64,000 nucleotides of DNA from Sagittula salina (GCF_017813235.1 NZ_JAGISH010000005.1:248001-312000); one strand, 5' to 3'. Shown: positions 1 to 10,460, counted from the first letter of the stretch. Made by a program: numbers and translations. The notes: generated from the letters alone by a model not told the origin.

Positions 1-174
1 GTCTGGCTTGATCGTGCTCGAGCGCAATGGCCGAACCATGTCTGGATAAATCCGGTTCCGGCAAATCATTGGCAATACACACAAAGTATTCATATGATCC
101 GCGAGATTTTCGAGGATCGCATGGTGCCGATGACACTTGACGGGCTTGATCGCGGGATGAAGCTCTTGGGCTGA
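1..174 (+). CDS. C-terminal end of a VWA-domain (CoxE/YeaD-like) protein, truncated by window start
   Basis: The first frame is open from base 1 to a TGA at 172-174 and gives 57 residues. It contains WINPVPANHWQYTQSI and ends in FEDRMVPMTLDGLDRGMKLL. This tail (a WxNP motif, then a tryptophan/SI segment, then a PLTLDGL-like segment) is how I remember the C-termini of CoxE-like von Willebrand factor A proteins, which work with MoxR AAA+ ATPases in metalloenzyme maturation. The VWA fold itself lies outside the window, so the family is inferred from the tail only. The 108 nt to the next gene hold no convincing U-tract terminator. Confidence 0.65.
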   Translation, partial: VWLDRARAQWPNHVWINPVPANHWQYTQSIHMIREIFEDRMVPMTLDGLDRGMKLLG

Positions 175-282
175 GTCCCCCCGCTTCTGGATCGTTAAAA
201 ACCCCAGGTTTTCGGCGCCAAACGTTCACCCTTTGGCAAGCAGCCGCTGCGACAGTCCTCCGGGCAAAACCGGAGTTACCCC

Positions 283-2346
283 ATGTCGCTGCGTATCAGG
301 ATTATCCTTGCCATCGTTTTATGTTCCGGCGTTGCCATCGCCTGCGTCGGCACGCCGCTTTTCTTCGGTGCGCGCCAGACCGCGCAAGAGGCCGCAGTGC
401 GCGAGATGAATCAACTCTGGGGCCGGGTTGAGAACGTACTGGAAGCGCGTATCCGCACGGCAGAGACATTCACTGCCATGGTTTCCTCCATGCCACGCGT
501 CAAACGCGGTGTCGATTCCAATGACCGAAAAGGACTGCAGCGCCTGTTTTCCAAAGATTTCAGCTCGTTTTCCGAACAGACGGGGATAAAGCAGTTCCAG
601 TTCCATACGCCGGAATCGGTTTCCATGCTGCGGGTTCACAATCCGGAGAAACATGGCGACGACCTGTCAGGCTTTCGCGCCATGGTGGTCGCCGCCAATG
701 GGGACCGCGTGCCACTCTCGGGACTGGAGCGGGGGCGCGCCGGGCTGGGCATCCGGGCGATCCACCCGGTGGAGAATCGCGGTGAACACGTCGGCACGGT
801 AGAGGCAGGTCTGGCGCTGGACGAAACACTGGTCGCGCGCATGGTGGAGGACACCGATGCCGCGCTCGAATTCTACCTGCTGCCTGATCCAACCATCGAA
901 AGTTTCGACCCCACACAGGCGGCTGTCCGCATTACCGCCGCATACGATGGTCCCGCGCTGCTCGACACCGAACAACTGGAGGCGGCCACCTCCGGGACCG
1001 CCGAGTTGAACACCCTGGACATCGACGGCGGCACCTTCACCGCCCAGACCCATGTGGTGACGGACTTTGCGGGCAATGCGGTGGCCATCGCGCATATTCT
1101 GCTGCCCCGCGCGCATTACGTCGCCATCGAGCGTGCGAACATGCAGCGGACTGCGATCGCTTCTGCCGTCGCCCTTATGGTGGGCGCGGTCATGGCCTGG
1201 ATCGTCGGGCGGCGGCTGGCCGGCCAACTGGACCGTGTCGTGCGTCGGATGCGTAGCCTAGCCGACGGGCAGACCGACATGACATTCGACGATCTGCGCG
1301 GGCAGGGTCGCGAAATCGCGCAAATGGCCGAGGGGCTGGAAGTCTTCCGCGACGGGTTGATCGAGGCAGACCGCCTGCGGGTCGAGGAGCATCGTCGGCA
1401 GGCGGAGCAGGAGGCCGTGGTAGCGCGGCTCGCCGAAGGGCTGAGGGCGCTATCGGACGGTGACCTCGACGCACGCATCGACGATGACCTGGGAGAAGGT
1501 TACGCCCGACTTGTTGAGGATTTCAACCGCGCCATGTCTCAGTTGTCGGAGTTGATCACCGACATTTCGGACAGTTCGCAATCCGTGAACACCGCCGCAA
1601 CGCAAATCGGGCGCGCCGCCAACGACCTCTCCAACCGGACGGAAAACAGCGCGGCCACGCTGGAGCAGACCTCTGCCGCCCTGCAGGAGATCACCTCTGC
1701 CGTGCGGGAGGCCACGCGTGGCGCCCAGTCCGCAGACACCTCCGGCAAGTCCGCGATCCAGAAAGCGCATTCGGGGCGCAGTGTTGTTGCCTCGGCAGTC
1801 GAGGCCATCAACGAGGTCGAGCGCGCGTCAGGTGAAATTTCCCAGATCATCGGGTTGATCGACGATATCGCCTTTCAGACCAACCTTCTGGCCCTGAACG
1901 CCGGGGTGGAAGCCGCGCGGGCCGGGGAAGCAGGTTCGGGCTTTGCCGTGGTCGCAGCCGAGGTGCGCGCGCTGGCCGCGCGCACGACGGAGGCCGCTGG
2001 CCGCATCGGTGGGCTGATCGACGACTCGGGCGAAAAGGTCGAACACGGCGTGGCGCTGGTGGGGCAGACGGGCAATGCCCTCTCGGAGATCGTCACAGCA
2101 ATCGAGGACGTCACAGGCCAGGTCGGCCGTATCGCCACGCTGGCGGCGGAGCAGGCGCGTTCGCTGGACGAGATCAACACCGCCGTCGCCCAGCTGGACG
2201 CCGCCACGCAGAACAATGCCGGGATGTTCAGCCAGACCGCATCCACCAGCGACAGCCTGTTGCAGGAGGGGGAACGCTTGGCGACGCTGGTCAGTCGCTT
2301 CAATACCGCACGCGACGCAACACAGGAGATGCGCGCGGCAGGCTAA
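283..2346 (+). CDS. Methyl-accepting chemotaxis protein with dCache sensor
   Basis: A 687-aa transmembrane chemoreceptor that should pass ligand binding to CheA/CheW. A first membrane helix (about residues 7-29) is followed by a periplasmic region of about 250 residues. That region carries the [17 protein letters not shown] and [12 protein letters not shown] motifs typical of double-Cache (dCache_3) sensors. A second helix (about 290-309) leads into a HAMP domain, a second HAMP-like segment near 385-430, and the signalling hairpin with the conserved tip [19 protein letters not shown]. There is no NWETF-type CheR-docking pentapeptide at the C-terminus. No chemotaxis kinase genes are adjacent, so this is an orphan receptor. 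The ligand cannot be read from the sequence; small organic acids are a guess from the family. Confidence 0.93.
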   Translation: MSLRIRIILAIVLCSGVAIACVGTPLFFGARQTAQEAAVREMNQLWGRVENVLEARIRTAETFTAMVSSMPRVKRGVDSNDRKGLQRLFSKDFSSFSEQTGIKQFQFHTPESVSMLRVHNPEKHGDDLSGFRAMVVAANGDRVPLSGLERGRAGLGIRAIHPVENRGEHVGTVEAGLALDETLVARMVEDTDAALEFYLLPDPTIESFDPTQAAVRITAAYDGPALLDTEQLEAATSGTAELNTLDIDGGTFTAQTHVVTDFAGNAVAIAHILLPRAHYVAIERANMQRTAIASAVALMVGAVMAWIVGRRLAGQLDRVVRRMRSLADGQTDMTFDDLRGQGREIAQMAEGLEVFRDGLIEADRLRVEEHRRQAEQEAVVARLAEGLRALSDGDLDARIDDDLGEGYARLVEDFNRAMSQLSELITDISDSSQSVNTAATQIGRAANDLSNRTENSAATLEQTSAALQEITSAVREATRGAQSADTSGKSAIQKAHSGRSVVASAVEAINEVERASGEISQIIGLIDDIAFQTNLLALNAGVEAARAGEAGSGFAVVAAEVRALAARTTEAAGRIGGLIDDSGEKVEHGVALVGQTGNALSEIVTAIEDVTGQVGRIATLAAEQARSLDEINTAVAQLDAATQNNAGMFSQTASTSDSLLQEGERLATLVSRFNTARDATQEMRAAG

Positions 2347-2366
2347 GCCCCACCGCCCTACGGGGC
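2347..2366. terminator. Weak hairpin between convergent mcp and tex
   Basis: A GCCCC/GGGGC stem of 5 bp (2347-2351 with 2362-2366) lies in the 24-nt gap between two convergent stop codons. It has no U-tract on either strand, so it is at best a weak bidirectional terminator. Confidence 0.3.
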
Positions 2367-2370
2367 AGTG

Positions 2371-4737
2371 TCAGCGTTTGCGCATCGCAGCCTTCAGCGC
2401 ATCGCCGAGCGCACCGTTGCTCCCGGCGGAGCCTCCCTGAGGACCAGACCCGCGTGGTCCCCGCCCACCGGGACCGCCCTTGCCCCCAGGCCCAGCCGAC
2501 CCCCGGCCGCCAGAGCGACCTCCCGGCCCCGCATCGCGCGCGACCTTGTCCTCGCGGGCGGAGGCGCCTCCGTCTTTCTTCATCGTCAGACCGATGCGTT
2601 TGCGGGGCACATCCACTTCGGTCACGGTGACCTTTACCACGTCTCCAGCCTTCACCACCTCGTGCGGGTCCTTCACGAAACGGTCCGCCAGCTGGCTCAC
2701 GTGCACCAGCCCGTCCTGATGCACACCGATATCGACAAAGGCGCCGAAAGCCGCGACGTTGGTCACGGTCCCTTCGAGCACCATGCCCGGGCGCAGGTCC
2801 TTGATATCCTCCACCCCGTCGGCAAAGGTCGCGGTCTTGAACGACGGACGCGGATCGCGGCCCGGCTTTTCAAGCTCGCCAAGAATGTCGCGCACCGTGG
2901 GCAGGCCAAACCGGTCGTCCACGAACTGCTCCGCTTTCACCCCCTTCAGCGCCTCCGGTTTGCCCATGATATCGCGGATGTCCCGCCCGCAGGCCTGCAC
3001 GATCCGCCGCGCCACGTCGTAGGCCTCCGGGTGCACCGACGACGCGTCGAGCGGTTCCTTGCCATCGCGGATGCGCAGAAAACCCGCGCATTGTTCGAAG
3101 GCCTTCGGCCCGAGACCGGTGACCTTCAGCAGTGCCTTTCGGGAGTCAAATGCGCCATGGATATCGCGGTGGGTGACGATGGCCTGCGCCAGGCTCTGTC
3201 CCAGCCCGGCCACATGCGACAGCAGCGGAGCGGATGCCATGTTCAAGTCCACGCCCACGGCGTTCACCGCATCCTCCACCACGCCCTCCAGCGCCTGCGC
3301 GAGGCGGCGCTGATCGACGTCGTGCTGGTACTGACCGACGCCGATGCTCTCGGGCGTGATCTTCACCAGTTCCGCCAGCGGATCCTGCAAGCGCCGCGCG
3401 ATCGAGACCGCACCACGCAAGGAAACGTCGAGTTCCGGGAATTCCCGTGCCGCCAGTTCAGAGGCCGAATACACGGAGGCTCCTGCCTCCGAGACGACCA
3501 CCTTCGTGGGTTTTTCCCCCGGCAGCATCTTCAGCGTCTCGGCGACCATGCGCTCCGTCTCGCGCGACGCGGTGCCATTGCCGATCGCGATCAGTTTTAC
3601 CCCATGACGCTTTACCATCTCGGCGATCTTCGCCTGAGCGCCGCGCAGGTCCATTCTGGGCTGGAACGGGTAGAGCGTCGCTGTCTCCAGAAGTTTGCCT
3701 GTCGCATCGACCACAGCCGCCTTCACCCCCGTACGGATGCCGGGATCGAGGCCCAGCGTCGCCATCGACCCGGCGGGGGCGGCCAGCAGAAGGTCCTTGA
3801 GGTTGCGGGCAAAGACGTTGATTGCCTCCTCATGTGACCGACGGCGCAGATCCGACAGAAGGTCGACATACATCGAAAGCGACAGCTTCACCCGCCAGGT
3901 CCAGGCGGCGGCATCCCGCAGCCATTGGTCGCCGGGGGCGTGGCCCGGGACGCCCACCGCCGCTGCGACCATGTCCGTGGCGCGTTGCACGCCGGCCTCC
4001 GGTTCCGGCGCGATCTCGATGGTGACGACCTCTTCCTTTGCCGCGCGGAGGATCGCCAGCGCCCGATGCGATGGAATGCTGGCCCAGTCCTCCTGATGGT
4101 CGAAGTAGTCGGAGAACTTCGCGCCCTCCTGCTCCTTGCCGGGGACGACCTTCGCGGTGATCCGCGCCTCTTTCTTCATGAAATCGCGCAAGCCGCCCAG
4201 CAGCGCCGCGTTTTCCGTCAGCTCCTCCGCAAGGATGTCGCGCGCGCCGTTCAACGCATCCTTGGCCGTGGTGACAGCGTCCGACAGGAACCCCTGGGCC
4301 AGGGCCGCCGGGTCCTTGCCACGGTATTCCTTGATCGCCGCCAGCAAGGGTTCCAGCCCGTTTTCGCGCGCGATCATCGCCTTCGTGCGCCGCTTGGGTT
4401 TGTAAGGAAGGTAGAGGTCCTCAAGCACCGCCTTCGTGTCCGCCTGCGCGATGGATTTCGCCAGCGCATCGGTCATCTTGCCCTGACCGGTGATCGACTC
4501 GACGATGGACTTCCGCCGTGCCTCCATATCCCTGAGGTAGGTCAGCCGGTCGCCCAGCGTGCGCAGCTGCGTGTCATCCAGCCCTCCTGTCACCTCCTTG
4601 CGGTAGCGCGCGATGAAAGGCACCGTGGCGCCCCCGTCCAGCAACTCCACGGCGGAAACCACCTGTTTCGGGCTGGCGCCGATCTCGGTGGCGATGGTAC
4701 GGGAAATACGCTCTGCAGTCTGGTCGGTCAGGCTCAA
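2371..4737 (-). CDS. tex: Transcription accessory protein Tex (S1 RNA-binding)
   Basis: A 788-aa nucleic-acid-binding protein of the Tex/YhgF family, linked in other bacteria to RNA quality control and toxin-gene expression. It has the Tex N-terminal helical domain (ATVPFIARYRKEVTGGLDD), a YqgF/RNase H-like core (LGLDPGIRTGVKAAVVD), a helix-hairpin-helix part (LLSHVAGLGQSLAQAIV) and an S1 domain (GMVLEGTVTNVAAFGAFVDIG). The tail is rich in Gly, Pro and Arg. I place the start at TTG 4737 because GGAG lies 7 nt upstream and the protein then begins at the usual SLTDQTAERI. The ATG starts further upstream (4770, 4794) lack such support and would add a non-conserved extension. Convergent with the chemoreceptor. 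Confidence 0.92.
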   Translation of the reverse strand: MSLTDQTAERISRTIATEIGASPKQVVSAVELLDGGATVPFIARYRKEVTGGLDDTQLRTLGDRLTYLRDMEARRKSIVESITGQGKMTDALAKSIAQADTKAVLEDLYLPYKPKRRTKAMIARENGLEPLLAAIKEYRGKDPAALAQGFLSDAVTTAKDALNGARDILAEELTENAALLGGLRDFMKKEARITAKVVPGKEQEGAKFSDYFDHQEDWASIPSHRALAILRAAKEEVVTIEIAPEPEAGVQRATDMVAAAVGVPGHAPGDQWLRDAAAWTWRVKLSLSMYVDLLSDLRRRSHEEAINVFARNLKDLLLAAPAGSMATLGLDPGIRTGVKAAVVDATGKLLETATLYPFQPRMDLRGAQAKIAEMVKRHGVKLIAIGNGTASRETERMVAETLKMLPGEKPTKVVVSEAGASVYSASELAAREFPELDVSLRGAVSIARRLQDPLAELVKITPESIGVGQYQHDVDQRRLAQALEGVVEDAVNAVGVDLNMASAPLLSHVAGLGQSLAQAIVTHRDIHGAFDSRKALLKVTGLGPKAFEQCAGFLRIRDGKEPLDASSVHPEAYDVARRIVQACGRDIRDIMGKPEALKGVKAEQFVDDRFGLPTVRDILGELEKPGRDPRPSFKTATFADGVEDIKDLRPGMVLEGTVTNVAAFGAFVDIGVHQDGLVHVSQLADRFVKDPHEVVKAGDVVKVTVTEVDVPRKRIGLTMKKDGGASAREDKVARDAGPGGRSGGRGSAGPGGKGGPGGRGPRGSGPQGGSAGSNGALGDALKAAMRKR

Positions 4738-4882
4738 GGCAAAACTCCATGTGTTCGGGAAGGCCGTCATACCGCCGGCCCCCGCCCCCGCCAAGTCCGC
4801 ATCTTTTCACGCACTCTGTATGGAACGAACCCGCCGACGCGGCGTTTTGCAGGACATTCAACCGTGCGGCGAACATTACGGG

Positions 4883-6514
4883 ATGTCGCACCCAGTCTTC
4901 CGGGACCCACATCATATGCCACCCAAACCCGCGCCACGCACCGCGAGCCGCCTGCCTGCCACCGGGCCCCTGCGCCGCATCGCGCTTATCGGGGCGGGGC
5001 CAACAGCGGTCTACACGCTGAGCGGGCTGATGCAGTCGCCCGTGGCACTGGAGATAGACATATTCGAATCCGGGCGGCAGATCGGCCCCGGAATGCCCTA
5101 CTCCGAGGAAATGAACGACCCCGCAATGCTGTCAAACATCGGCAGCCGCGAATTGCCCCCGGTGATCGGTACACTGAACGAGTGGCTCAGGGAGTTGCCG
5201 GTCGATCAATTGGGGCGGCTCGGTCTGACAGAAGCGATGCTGGACGAGGACAGCTTTTATCCGAGGCTGACGCTGGGCGCGTGGTTCACCGCGCAAATGG
5301 CGGAACTGATCGCGCGCGGTCGCGGGCGCGGCCACCGGATCGAGGTGCGCCTGCGCCACCGCGTGACCGACATCGCGCCGCGTCCGGACGGCATCCACGT
5401 CAGCTGGCAAAGCCCCGACGGAAGCGGTACCGCGACCTATGATGATGCGGTTCTGGCCACAGGTCACGCGTGGCCCGACCGCACCGACGCCGGGGTGCAG
5501 ATGATTTCACCCTGGCCTGCGGAAAAGATCGCCCGCATGGCACAGGACCGGATCGGTGTGCTGGGATCTTCGCTTTCTGCCATCGACGTGGCGGTTGCCG
5601 TAGCGTCCGCGCGCGGGCGGTTTTCGAAGGATCAGACCCGGTACGAAGCACGGCCTTCGCGGGATTTCACGCTCACCCTTCTGTCGCGCAAGGGACTGCT
5701 GCCAGAAGCGGACTATTGGTATGACCTCCCCCTGCCCGAAATGCCCCGCCTGGCAAAGCTGGCAAACCTGCCCGGTGCGAAGGTCGCGGCGGCTTATGAC
5801 GCCTTCCTCGAGGACCTGACAGAGGCCGACCCCGACTATGCAGCGGCCCTCGGTGCCCCTCCTCTCGAAGGATTCGCGGAAGCCTATTTCGCGCGCCGGA
5901 TGGATTGTGATCCCTTTGACTGGGCCGAACGCAACCTTCGCGAGGCCGAAGAGGGTGTCGAACAGCGCCGGGCAACGCCGTGGCGCAGCGCCGTGCTGCG
6001 CGCCCACGAGATCTTTGAAGAGATGCTGCCCGGTCTTCCAGAAGCCGAACTGAAACGGTTCCACGCCACGTTACGCCCGGTCTTTGTCGATTGCTATGCC
6101 TGCGTGCCACACGATTCGATCCGCCGGATGCTGGCGCTGCACGCGGCTGGACACCTTAACGTCGTTGCCACCGGGGAGACGCCAAAGCTGCGACAGGAGG
6201 GCAAGGAGATCGCACTGGACGACGAAGGTTTGCGGTTCGACGCGTTGGTCGATGCCCGCGGCCAGCAGGCGATGTCACTGAAGGATCTGCCCTTCCCGTC
6301 GCTGGCAAAGGCAACGCTGCCAAAACCACTGCGATTCGAAGATTATATTCTACCGCTGGCGGTGCCCACCACGGGACGGGTGCATTGCCTTGCCCTGCCT
6401 GTGTTGCTGCGGCGGCATCCCTTTGCCCAAGGGCTGGTCAACGCCGCCGAAATGGGGGCCGAAACCGCCCGTGCCATCCTTGTCACTCTGGCCGTGCCCG
6501 AGGCTGCGGAGTAA
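4883..6514 (+). CDS. FAD/NAD(P)-binding protein (NAD_binding_9-type)
   Basis: A 543-aa probable flavoprotein. A dinucleotide-binding motif IALIGAGPTAVYTLSGL lies near residue 32, followed by the MPYSEEMNDPAMLSNI segment seen in the FAD-NAD(P)-binding family (Pfam NAD_binding_9). A second GxGxS-like motif, IGVLGSSLSAIDVAVAVA, suits a second nucleotide site. The substrate is unknown. The start is uncertain: ATG 4883 and ATG 4916 are both in frame and neither has a strong ribosome binding site. It is divergent from tex and ends only 4 nt from the convergent lpxB stop, so the two messages must overlap at their 3' ends. Confidence 0.75.
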   Translation: MSHPVFRDPHHMPPKPAPRTASRLPATGPLRRIALIGAGPTAVYTLSGLMQSPVALEIDIFESGRQIGPGMPYSEEMNDPAMLSNIGSRELPPVIGTLNEWLRELPVDQLGRLGLTEAMLDEDSFYPRLTLGAWFTAQMAELIARGRGRGHRIEVRLRHRVTDIAPRPDGIHVSWQSPDGSGTATYDDAVLATGHAWPDRTDAGVQMISPWPAEKIARMAQDRIGVLGSSLSAIDVAVAVASARGRFSKDQTRYEARPSRDFTLTLLSRKGLLPEADYWYDLPLPEMPRLAKLANLPGAKVAAAYDAFLEDLTEADPDYAAALGAPPLEGFAEAYFARRMDCDPFDWAERNLREAEEGVEQRRATPWRSAVLRAHEIFEEMLPGLPEAELKRFHATLRPVFVDCYACVPHDSIRRMLALHAAGHLNVVATGETPKLRQEGKEIALDDEGLRFDALVDARGQQAMSLKDLPFPSLAKATLPKPLRFEDYILPLAVPTTGRVHCLALPVLLRRHPFAQGLVNAAEMGAETARAILVTLAVPEAAE

Positions 6515-6518
6515 GCGC

Positions 6519-7664
6519 TTAAAGGCGTGCCAGCACGGCCCGCGCAGCGCGCAGGCCGGGTTCCTCGCCCTCTCGACCAAGGCGTTGCATCGTGAGGTCC
6601 ATCGCCTCGCGCTGCGCGCCGGGTCCGTCGAGCACGCGCAGGACGCCACTGGCGATGGCCTCCGGCTCGCAGTCCTTGCCGATGAACTCCGGAATCGCCC
6701 GCGTTTCGGAGACAAGATTGACCAGCGTCACCGTGTCCACCAGCAGCAAACGCCCGATGATCTGCCGGCTGAGCCAGCCCATGTCGTAGGCGATCACCAT
6801 GGGCGTGCCGTTCGCGGCCAGTTCCAGCGAGACCGTCCCGGACGCGGCCAGGGCCACGTCTGCCGCGCGGAAGGCCGCGCGTTTGGCGGCAACCGCGTCC
6901 TCGTCAAGCGGGTCGATCACATGCACTGGAGCGGACCAGCCGGCCACCTCCGCCCTGACCCTCTCCGCCACGCCGGGTGCAGCGGGCAGCACGAAGGCCA
7001 GATCGGGCCGCCGAACCGCCAGTCGCTCCGTCACGTCGCGGAAGACCGGCAGCAGACGTGTCACCTCTGACCGTCGTGAACCCGGCAGGATCAGCGCCAG
7101 TTTGCGCCCCTCCAGTCCCTCCGACCGTCGCCACGCCAGTGCGTCCTCCTTGCTCGCCACGTCCTCCAGCACCACCGGATGGCCCACAAAATCGCAGTCG
7201 ATCCCGACGCGCTCCATGTAGGGCGGCTCGAACGGCAGGAGCGCAAGAACCTGATCGACCACGCCCACCATTTTCGCTGCGCGACCCGGACGCCATGCCC
7301 AGACTGTCGGTGCCACATAATGCACCACGCGCTGGGATGGGCGCGCCGCCTTTACCCGTTTGTTCACGCGCAGAGAGAATTCCGGCAGGTCGATGGTCAC
7401 CACCACGTCCGGGGTCCAGTCGAGTATGGCCTGCGCCGTCTGACGAATGCGCGCCTTCAGCGCACGGTACTCGCGCAGGATTTCCACGATTCCCATGATC
7501 GAGATCTCGTCCATGGGGAACAGGCTCTCCAGCCCCTCGGCCAGCATCAGCGGGCCGCCGATGCCGCGAAACTCCGCTTCCGGACGGAGCGTGCGCATAC
7601 CGCGCATGAAGGCCGCGCCCAGCTTGTCGCCCGATGCCTCCCCCGCCGTGATGAAAACCTTCAT
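6519..7664 (-). CDS. lpxB: Lipid-A-disaccharide synthase
   Basis: A 381-aa glycosyltransferase of family GT19. It joins UDP-2,3-diacylglucosamine and lipid X to form the lipid A disaccharide at the inner membrane. The N-terminus VFITAGEASGDKLGA and the GIGGPLM and VHYVAPTVWAWRPGRA motifs are diagnostic, and ILPGSRRSEV and the acceptor-site region are present. It is the last gene of the lpx operon and overlaps lpxI by 4 nt (its GTG/ATG start lies inside the lpxI stop), so coupled translation is likely. Length is normal for the family. Confidence 0.96.
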   Translation of the reverse strand: MKVFITAGEASGDKLGAAFMRGMRTLRPEAEFRGIGGPLMLAEGLESLFPMDEISIMGIVEILREYRALKARIRQTAQAILDWTPDVVVTIDLPEFSLRVNKRVKAARPSQRVVHYVAPTVWAWRPGRAAKMVGVVDQVLALLPFEPPYMERVGIDCDFVGHPVVLEDVASKEDALAWRRSEGLEGRKLALILPGSRRSEVTRLLPVFRDVTERLAVRRPDLAFVLPAAPGVAERVRAEVAGWSAPVHVIDPLDEDAVAAKRAAFRAADVALAASGTVSLELAANGTPMVIAYDMGWLSRQIIGRLLLVDTVTLVNLVSETRAIPEFIGKDCEPEAIASGVLRVLDGPGAQREAMDLTMQRLGREGEEPGLRAARAVLARL

Positions 7665-8440
7665 GACGCGCCCCTTTCCCGTACCCAGAGGAACATCCGC
7701 TCTGCCGTCAGCCGTTTGCGCACGCGCTCCGCTTCCAGAACCATGACGCCGCCCGCCTCGATCACGATGCCGCGCAACCCGGCCCCGGCGGCGCCCGCAA
7801 CGGTGTCGGGGCCGATGACCGGCAGATCGGCCCGGCGATCCTGTCCCGGCTTCGGCGCTTTGTACAGCACACCACCTGCGGCCCCCTGCAGACGGGCCAG
7901 CATGGCGTCCGTGCCGCTGTCGTCCTCGCGCGCCAGCACCGTCTCGCCACGCAGAACACAGGCCTGCCCGAGATCCGCGCGGCCTTGCGCCGAACTGACT
8001 TCATCGCCGATCACCGCCACCGCCTCCGCGCCTTCGGGCAGACGCCCCCAGATGCCAGCGGCGGGCAGAAGCCCGGGTGCGGCTTCGTGGGCAGCCAGAA
8101 CGGAAAACCCCGCGCCCTCGAAAATGTCGATCACGATCCTGAGCGCCCCGTCGTCGCCGCGCCTGAGCGCCCGCAATACACGCGGGACCAAAGGCCAAGT
8201 GCACAAGTCGATCCGCCGCCAGTCCAGTGCGGGCCGCGTTATCGAACCGCAAAGGCAGACCTCTGTTACACCCCGGCCTTTCAGCCAACATAGCAGGCTG
8301 CCCAAGGTTTCGATCCTGAAGGTCCGATCCACCGCCAGCCGCTCTGGCGGGCAATGGTCCAGCGCGCAGACGAGCACTTCGCCACGCGCCTGCGCCACCG
8401 CAAGCGGCAAGGCCCCGCGACCGGCGATCAACGCCAGCAC
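7661..8440 (-). CDS. lpxI: UDP-2,3-diacylglucosamine pyrophosphatase LpxI
   Basis: A 259-aa protein of the former DUF1009 family. LpxI hydrolyses UDP-2,3-diacylglucosamine to lipid X and UMP in alphaproteobacteria, where it replaces LpxH. Family hallmarks seen are the N-terminal LALIAGRGALPLAVAQ, the GLLPAAGIWGRLPE stretch, and the C-terminal GADLGQA/KAPKPGQDRRADLPVIG motif with AGLRGIVIEAGGVMVLE. It lies between lpxA (3 nt away) and lpxB (4-nt overlap), supplying the step between them. Confidence 0.94.
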   Translation of the reverse strand: MLALIAGRGALPLAVAQARGEVLVCALDHCPPERLAVDRTFRIETLGSLLCWLKGRGVTEVCLCGSITRPALDWRRIDLCTWPLVPRVLRALRRGDDGALRIVIDIFEGAGFSVLAAHEAAPGLLPAAGIWGRLPEGAEAVAVIGDEVSSAQGRADLGQACVLRGETVLAREDDSGTDAMLARLQGAAGGVLYKAPKPGQDRRADLPVIGPDTVAGAAGAGLRGIVIEAGGVMVLEAERVRKRLTAERMFLWVRERGAS

Positions 8441-8443
8441 GCG

Positions 8444-9229
8444 TCAGCCCGGCGTCAGGAACGACCGGTCGCTGTCGCCAAGGATGAACTCGACGATCTC
8501 TCGGACGTAATCGCTTGACGTCTCGGCCCCCAACCGGCGGGCCCGGTCCTGGAAGGCGCCTTCACCCTGTGCCAGCATCTGAAAGGCCGCCCGCAAAGCC
8601 GTGATATCCTCGCGGGCGACACCGCGTCGTTTCAGCCCCACAAGATTCAGCCCGTCGAGTTTCCCACGCGGCGCCTGCACGAGACCGTAGGGAATGACGT
8701 CATTGGTCACCATGGTCACCGCGCCGATGATCGCTCCGCGCCCGATGCGCACCCATTGATGCACGCCCGACAGGCCCCCGACGATGACGTCGTCCTCGAT
8801 CACGCAGTGCCCCGCCAGCGCGGCGGAGTTCACGATGATCACCCGGTCTCCCACCTGCACGTCATGCGCCACGTGGCAGCCCGCCATGAAGAGACCGTCG
8901 TCACCCACGCGTGTTACGCCGCCACCGCCTTCGGTTCCGGAGTTCATCGTGACATGTTCGCGGATGCGGTTGCGCTGACCGATCACCAGTTTCGTCTTTT
9001 CGCCCCGGAACTTCAGATCCTGAGGAATTTCGCCGATTACCGCGAAGGAAAAGACCACCGTATCGGCACCGATCTCGGTCTCCCCGGTCACGACGACGTG
9101 GGATTTCAACTCCACCCGGTCGCCCAGTGTCACCTCCGGCCCAACGTGGCAGAACGGCCCGATGCGGACGCCCTCACCCAGCTGGGCGCCGACCTCGATG
9201 ACGGCCGATGGATGGATCAGACCGCTCAT
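8444..9229 (-). CDS. lpxA: UDP-N-acetylglucosamine acyltransferase
   Basis: A 261-aa left-handed beta-helix acyltransferase for the first step of lipid A synthesis. Imperfect hexapeptide repeats run through the first two thirds ([20 protein letters not shown] and following). The catalytic region [14 protein letters not shown] holds the expected histidine. The C-terminal helical part (VGLKRRGV, then an alanine-rich stretch) is the usual LpxA cap. Its start codon overlaps the fabZ stop (ATGA), and lpxI begins 3 nt downstream. Confidence 0.96.
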   Translation of the reverse strand: MSGLIHPSAVIEVGAQLGEGVRIGPFCHVGPEVTLGDRVELKSHVVVTGETEIGADTVVFSFAVIGEIPQDLKFRGEKTKLVIGQRNRIREHVTMNSGTEGGGGVTRVGDDGLFMAGCHVAHDVQVGDRVIIVNSAALAGHCVIEDDVIVGGLSGVHQWVRIGRGAIIGAVTMVTNDVIPYGLVQAPRGKLDGLNLVGLKRRGVAREDITALRAAFQMLAQGEGAFQDRARRLGAETSSDYVREIVEFILGDSDRSFLTPG

Positions 9230-9705
9230 GCGCTCACCGGGGCGGGCAGGTCCATCATGGCGGTGAACTCCGCCTCTGCGGCCATTTCCCCGTCGACCTC
9301 GGCCACGCCGCGGAATTTCCAGACCTTACCGCCCGGCTTCCCGCGCACGGTTTCCAGTGACATGCGCAACTGGTCTCCCGGCACCACTTTGCGGCGGAAT
9401 TTGCAGTTGTCGATCGCCATGAAGTAGACCTTCATCTCCTTGTCGGCCATCTCCAGCGTGACGCCGACCATGACAGCCGCCGTCTGTGCCATCGCTTCCA
9501 CAATGGTCACGCCGGGCATGATCGGCAGGCCGGGGAAATGGCCCTGAAAATGCGGCTCATTCATGGTGACATTCTTGATGCCGACGGCGCTCCGGGTGCC
9601 GTCGATCTCCACCACGCGGTCCACCAGAAGGAAGGGGTAGCGGTGCGGAATGATCCGCTGGATCAGCTGGATATCGGCGGTCTGCAGGTCGCTCGTCTCG
9701 GTCAT
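9226..9705 (-). CDS. fabZ: 3-hydroxyacyl-ACP dehydratase FabZ
   Basis: A 159-aa hotdog-fold dehydratase of fatty-acid elongation. The catalytic pair is visible as His56 in [18 protein letters not shown] and Glu70 in TIVEAMAQ. I chose ATG 9705: the protein then starts [20 protein letters not shown], as is normal for FabZ, and AAGG sits just upstream. The open frame reaches further 5' but that extension is arginine/proline-rich and unlike the family. It is coupled to lpxA by a 4-nt overlap, placing saturated acyl and hydroxyacyl-ACP supply in one transcript. Confidence 0.95.
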   Translation of the reverse strand: MTETSDLQTADIQLIQRIIPHRYPFLLVDRVVEIDGTRSAVGIKNVTMNEPHFQGHFPGLPIMPGVTIVEAMAQTAAVMVGVTLEMADKEMKVYFMAIDNCKFRRKVVPGDQLRMSLETVRGKPGGKVWKFRGVAEVDGEMAAEAEFTAMMDLPAPVSA

Positions 9706-9799
9706 CTGGGCCTTGCCTCGTGCAATCGTGTCGCCCGCGTGCCTATCAACTGCACGCTCGCTGGGCAAGCGCCACAGCGGACACCGGCCGGTCCCGAGC

Positions 9800-10456
9800 T
9801 TATGGCTGCGAGGCGGGGGCCAAAGGCGGCTGCGGCGCGGGATCGGCGGGTGTCTCCGGTGCAGTGGTCCCGGCGTCGCCTGCGGCGCCCACCTGCGCAT
9901 CGATCCTCGCAATGGCAGCATCGGTGATGTCGATGGCATCCATCACGACCAACACGCTACGCCGTTCCAGCACCACCGTGGCCCCCGCTGCGCGCATAAG
10001 CCCCTCAAGAACCGGGCGCGCGGCGGCAAGGAAATCGATCCGGCTCTGATCACCCCGACGCCCAACGGCCTCGGTCTTGATGTCCTGCTCGGCACGGAGG
10101 CGCTGCACCTTTTCGTCAAAAGCCTCCGCGAGTTTGCGGAACTCCCTCGGCGGTGTTGCCGCGCGTTGCGCGGTCAGGCGCTTTTCCTCCTCGACCAGCT
10201 CCGCCTCGATGCGACGGTTCTCCGCGGCAATGGCGGCGCTTTCGCGGCGGATCTCTTCGGCCATGCCGCGGCCAAAGGCGCTCTCGGCATAGGCGCGCTC
10301 GAAATCGATGACGAGGATGCGGCTTTGCGGCACCTGCACGCCCGTCGCCTGCATGCCGGCCACTGGCGCACCCTGCCCCGCCTCCTGTGCGCAAACGCCC
10401 CCGGCCGAAAGACCGAGGGCGAAGAGGCAAGCCAAGCCGGAGCGCAACAGGCGCAT
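9800..10456 (-). CDS. Skp/OmpH-family periplasmic chaperone
   Basis: A 218-aa exported protein with a signal peptide ([21 protein letters not shown], cleaved near Ala-Gln). It is followed by the OmpH fold: [18 protein letters not shown], then a long charged coiled coil (about residues 60-130), then the return strand [16 protein letters not shown]. Skp-like proteins hold unfolded outer-membrane proteins for the BAM complex, which fits its place 4 nt downstream of bamA. I chose ATG 10456, directly before the signal peptide, over upstream in-frame starts that lie inside bamA. The C-terminal Pro/Ala-rich tail is probably disordered. Confidence 0.88.
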   Translation of the reverse strand: MRLLRSGLACLFALGLSAGGVCAQEAGQGAPVAGMQATGVQVPQSRILVIDFERAYAESAFGRGMAEEIRRESAAIAAENRRIEAELVEEEKRLTAQRAATPPREFRKLAEAFDEKVQRLRAEQDIKTEAVGRRGDQSRIDFLAAARPVLEGLMRAAGATVVLERRSVLVVMDAIDITDAAIARIDAQVGAAGDAGTTAPETPADPAPQPPLAPASQP

Positions 10457-10460
10457 GGGA

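Noticed and set aside
2368-3837. Plus-strand frame opposite tex
   Set aside because: High-GC antisense frame; the tex protein is fully conserved on the other strand.
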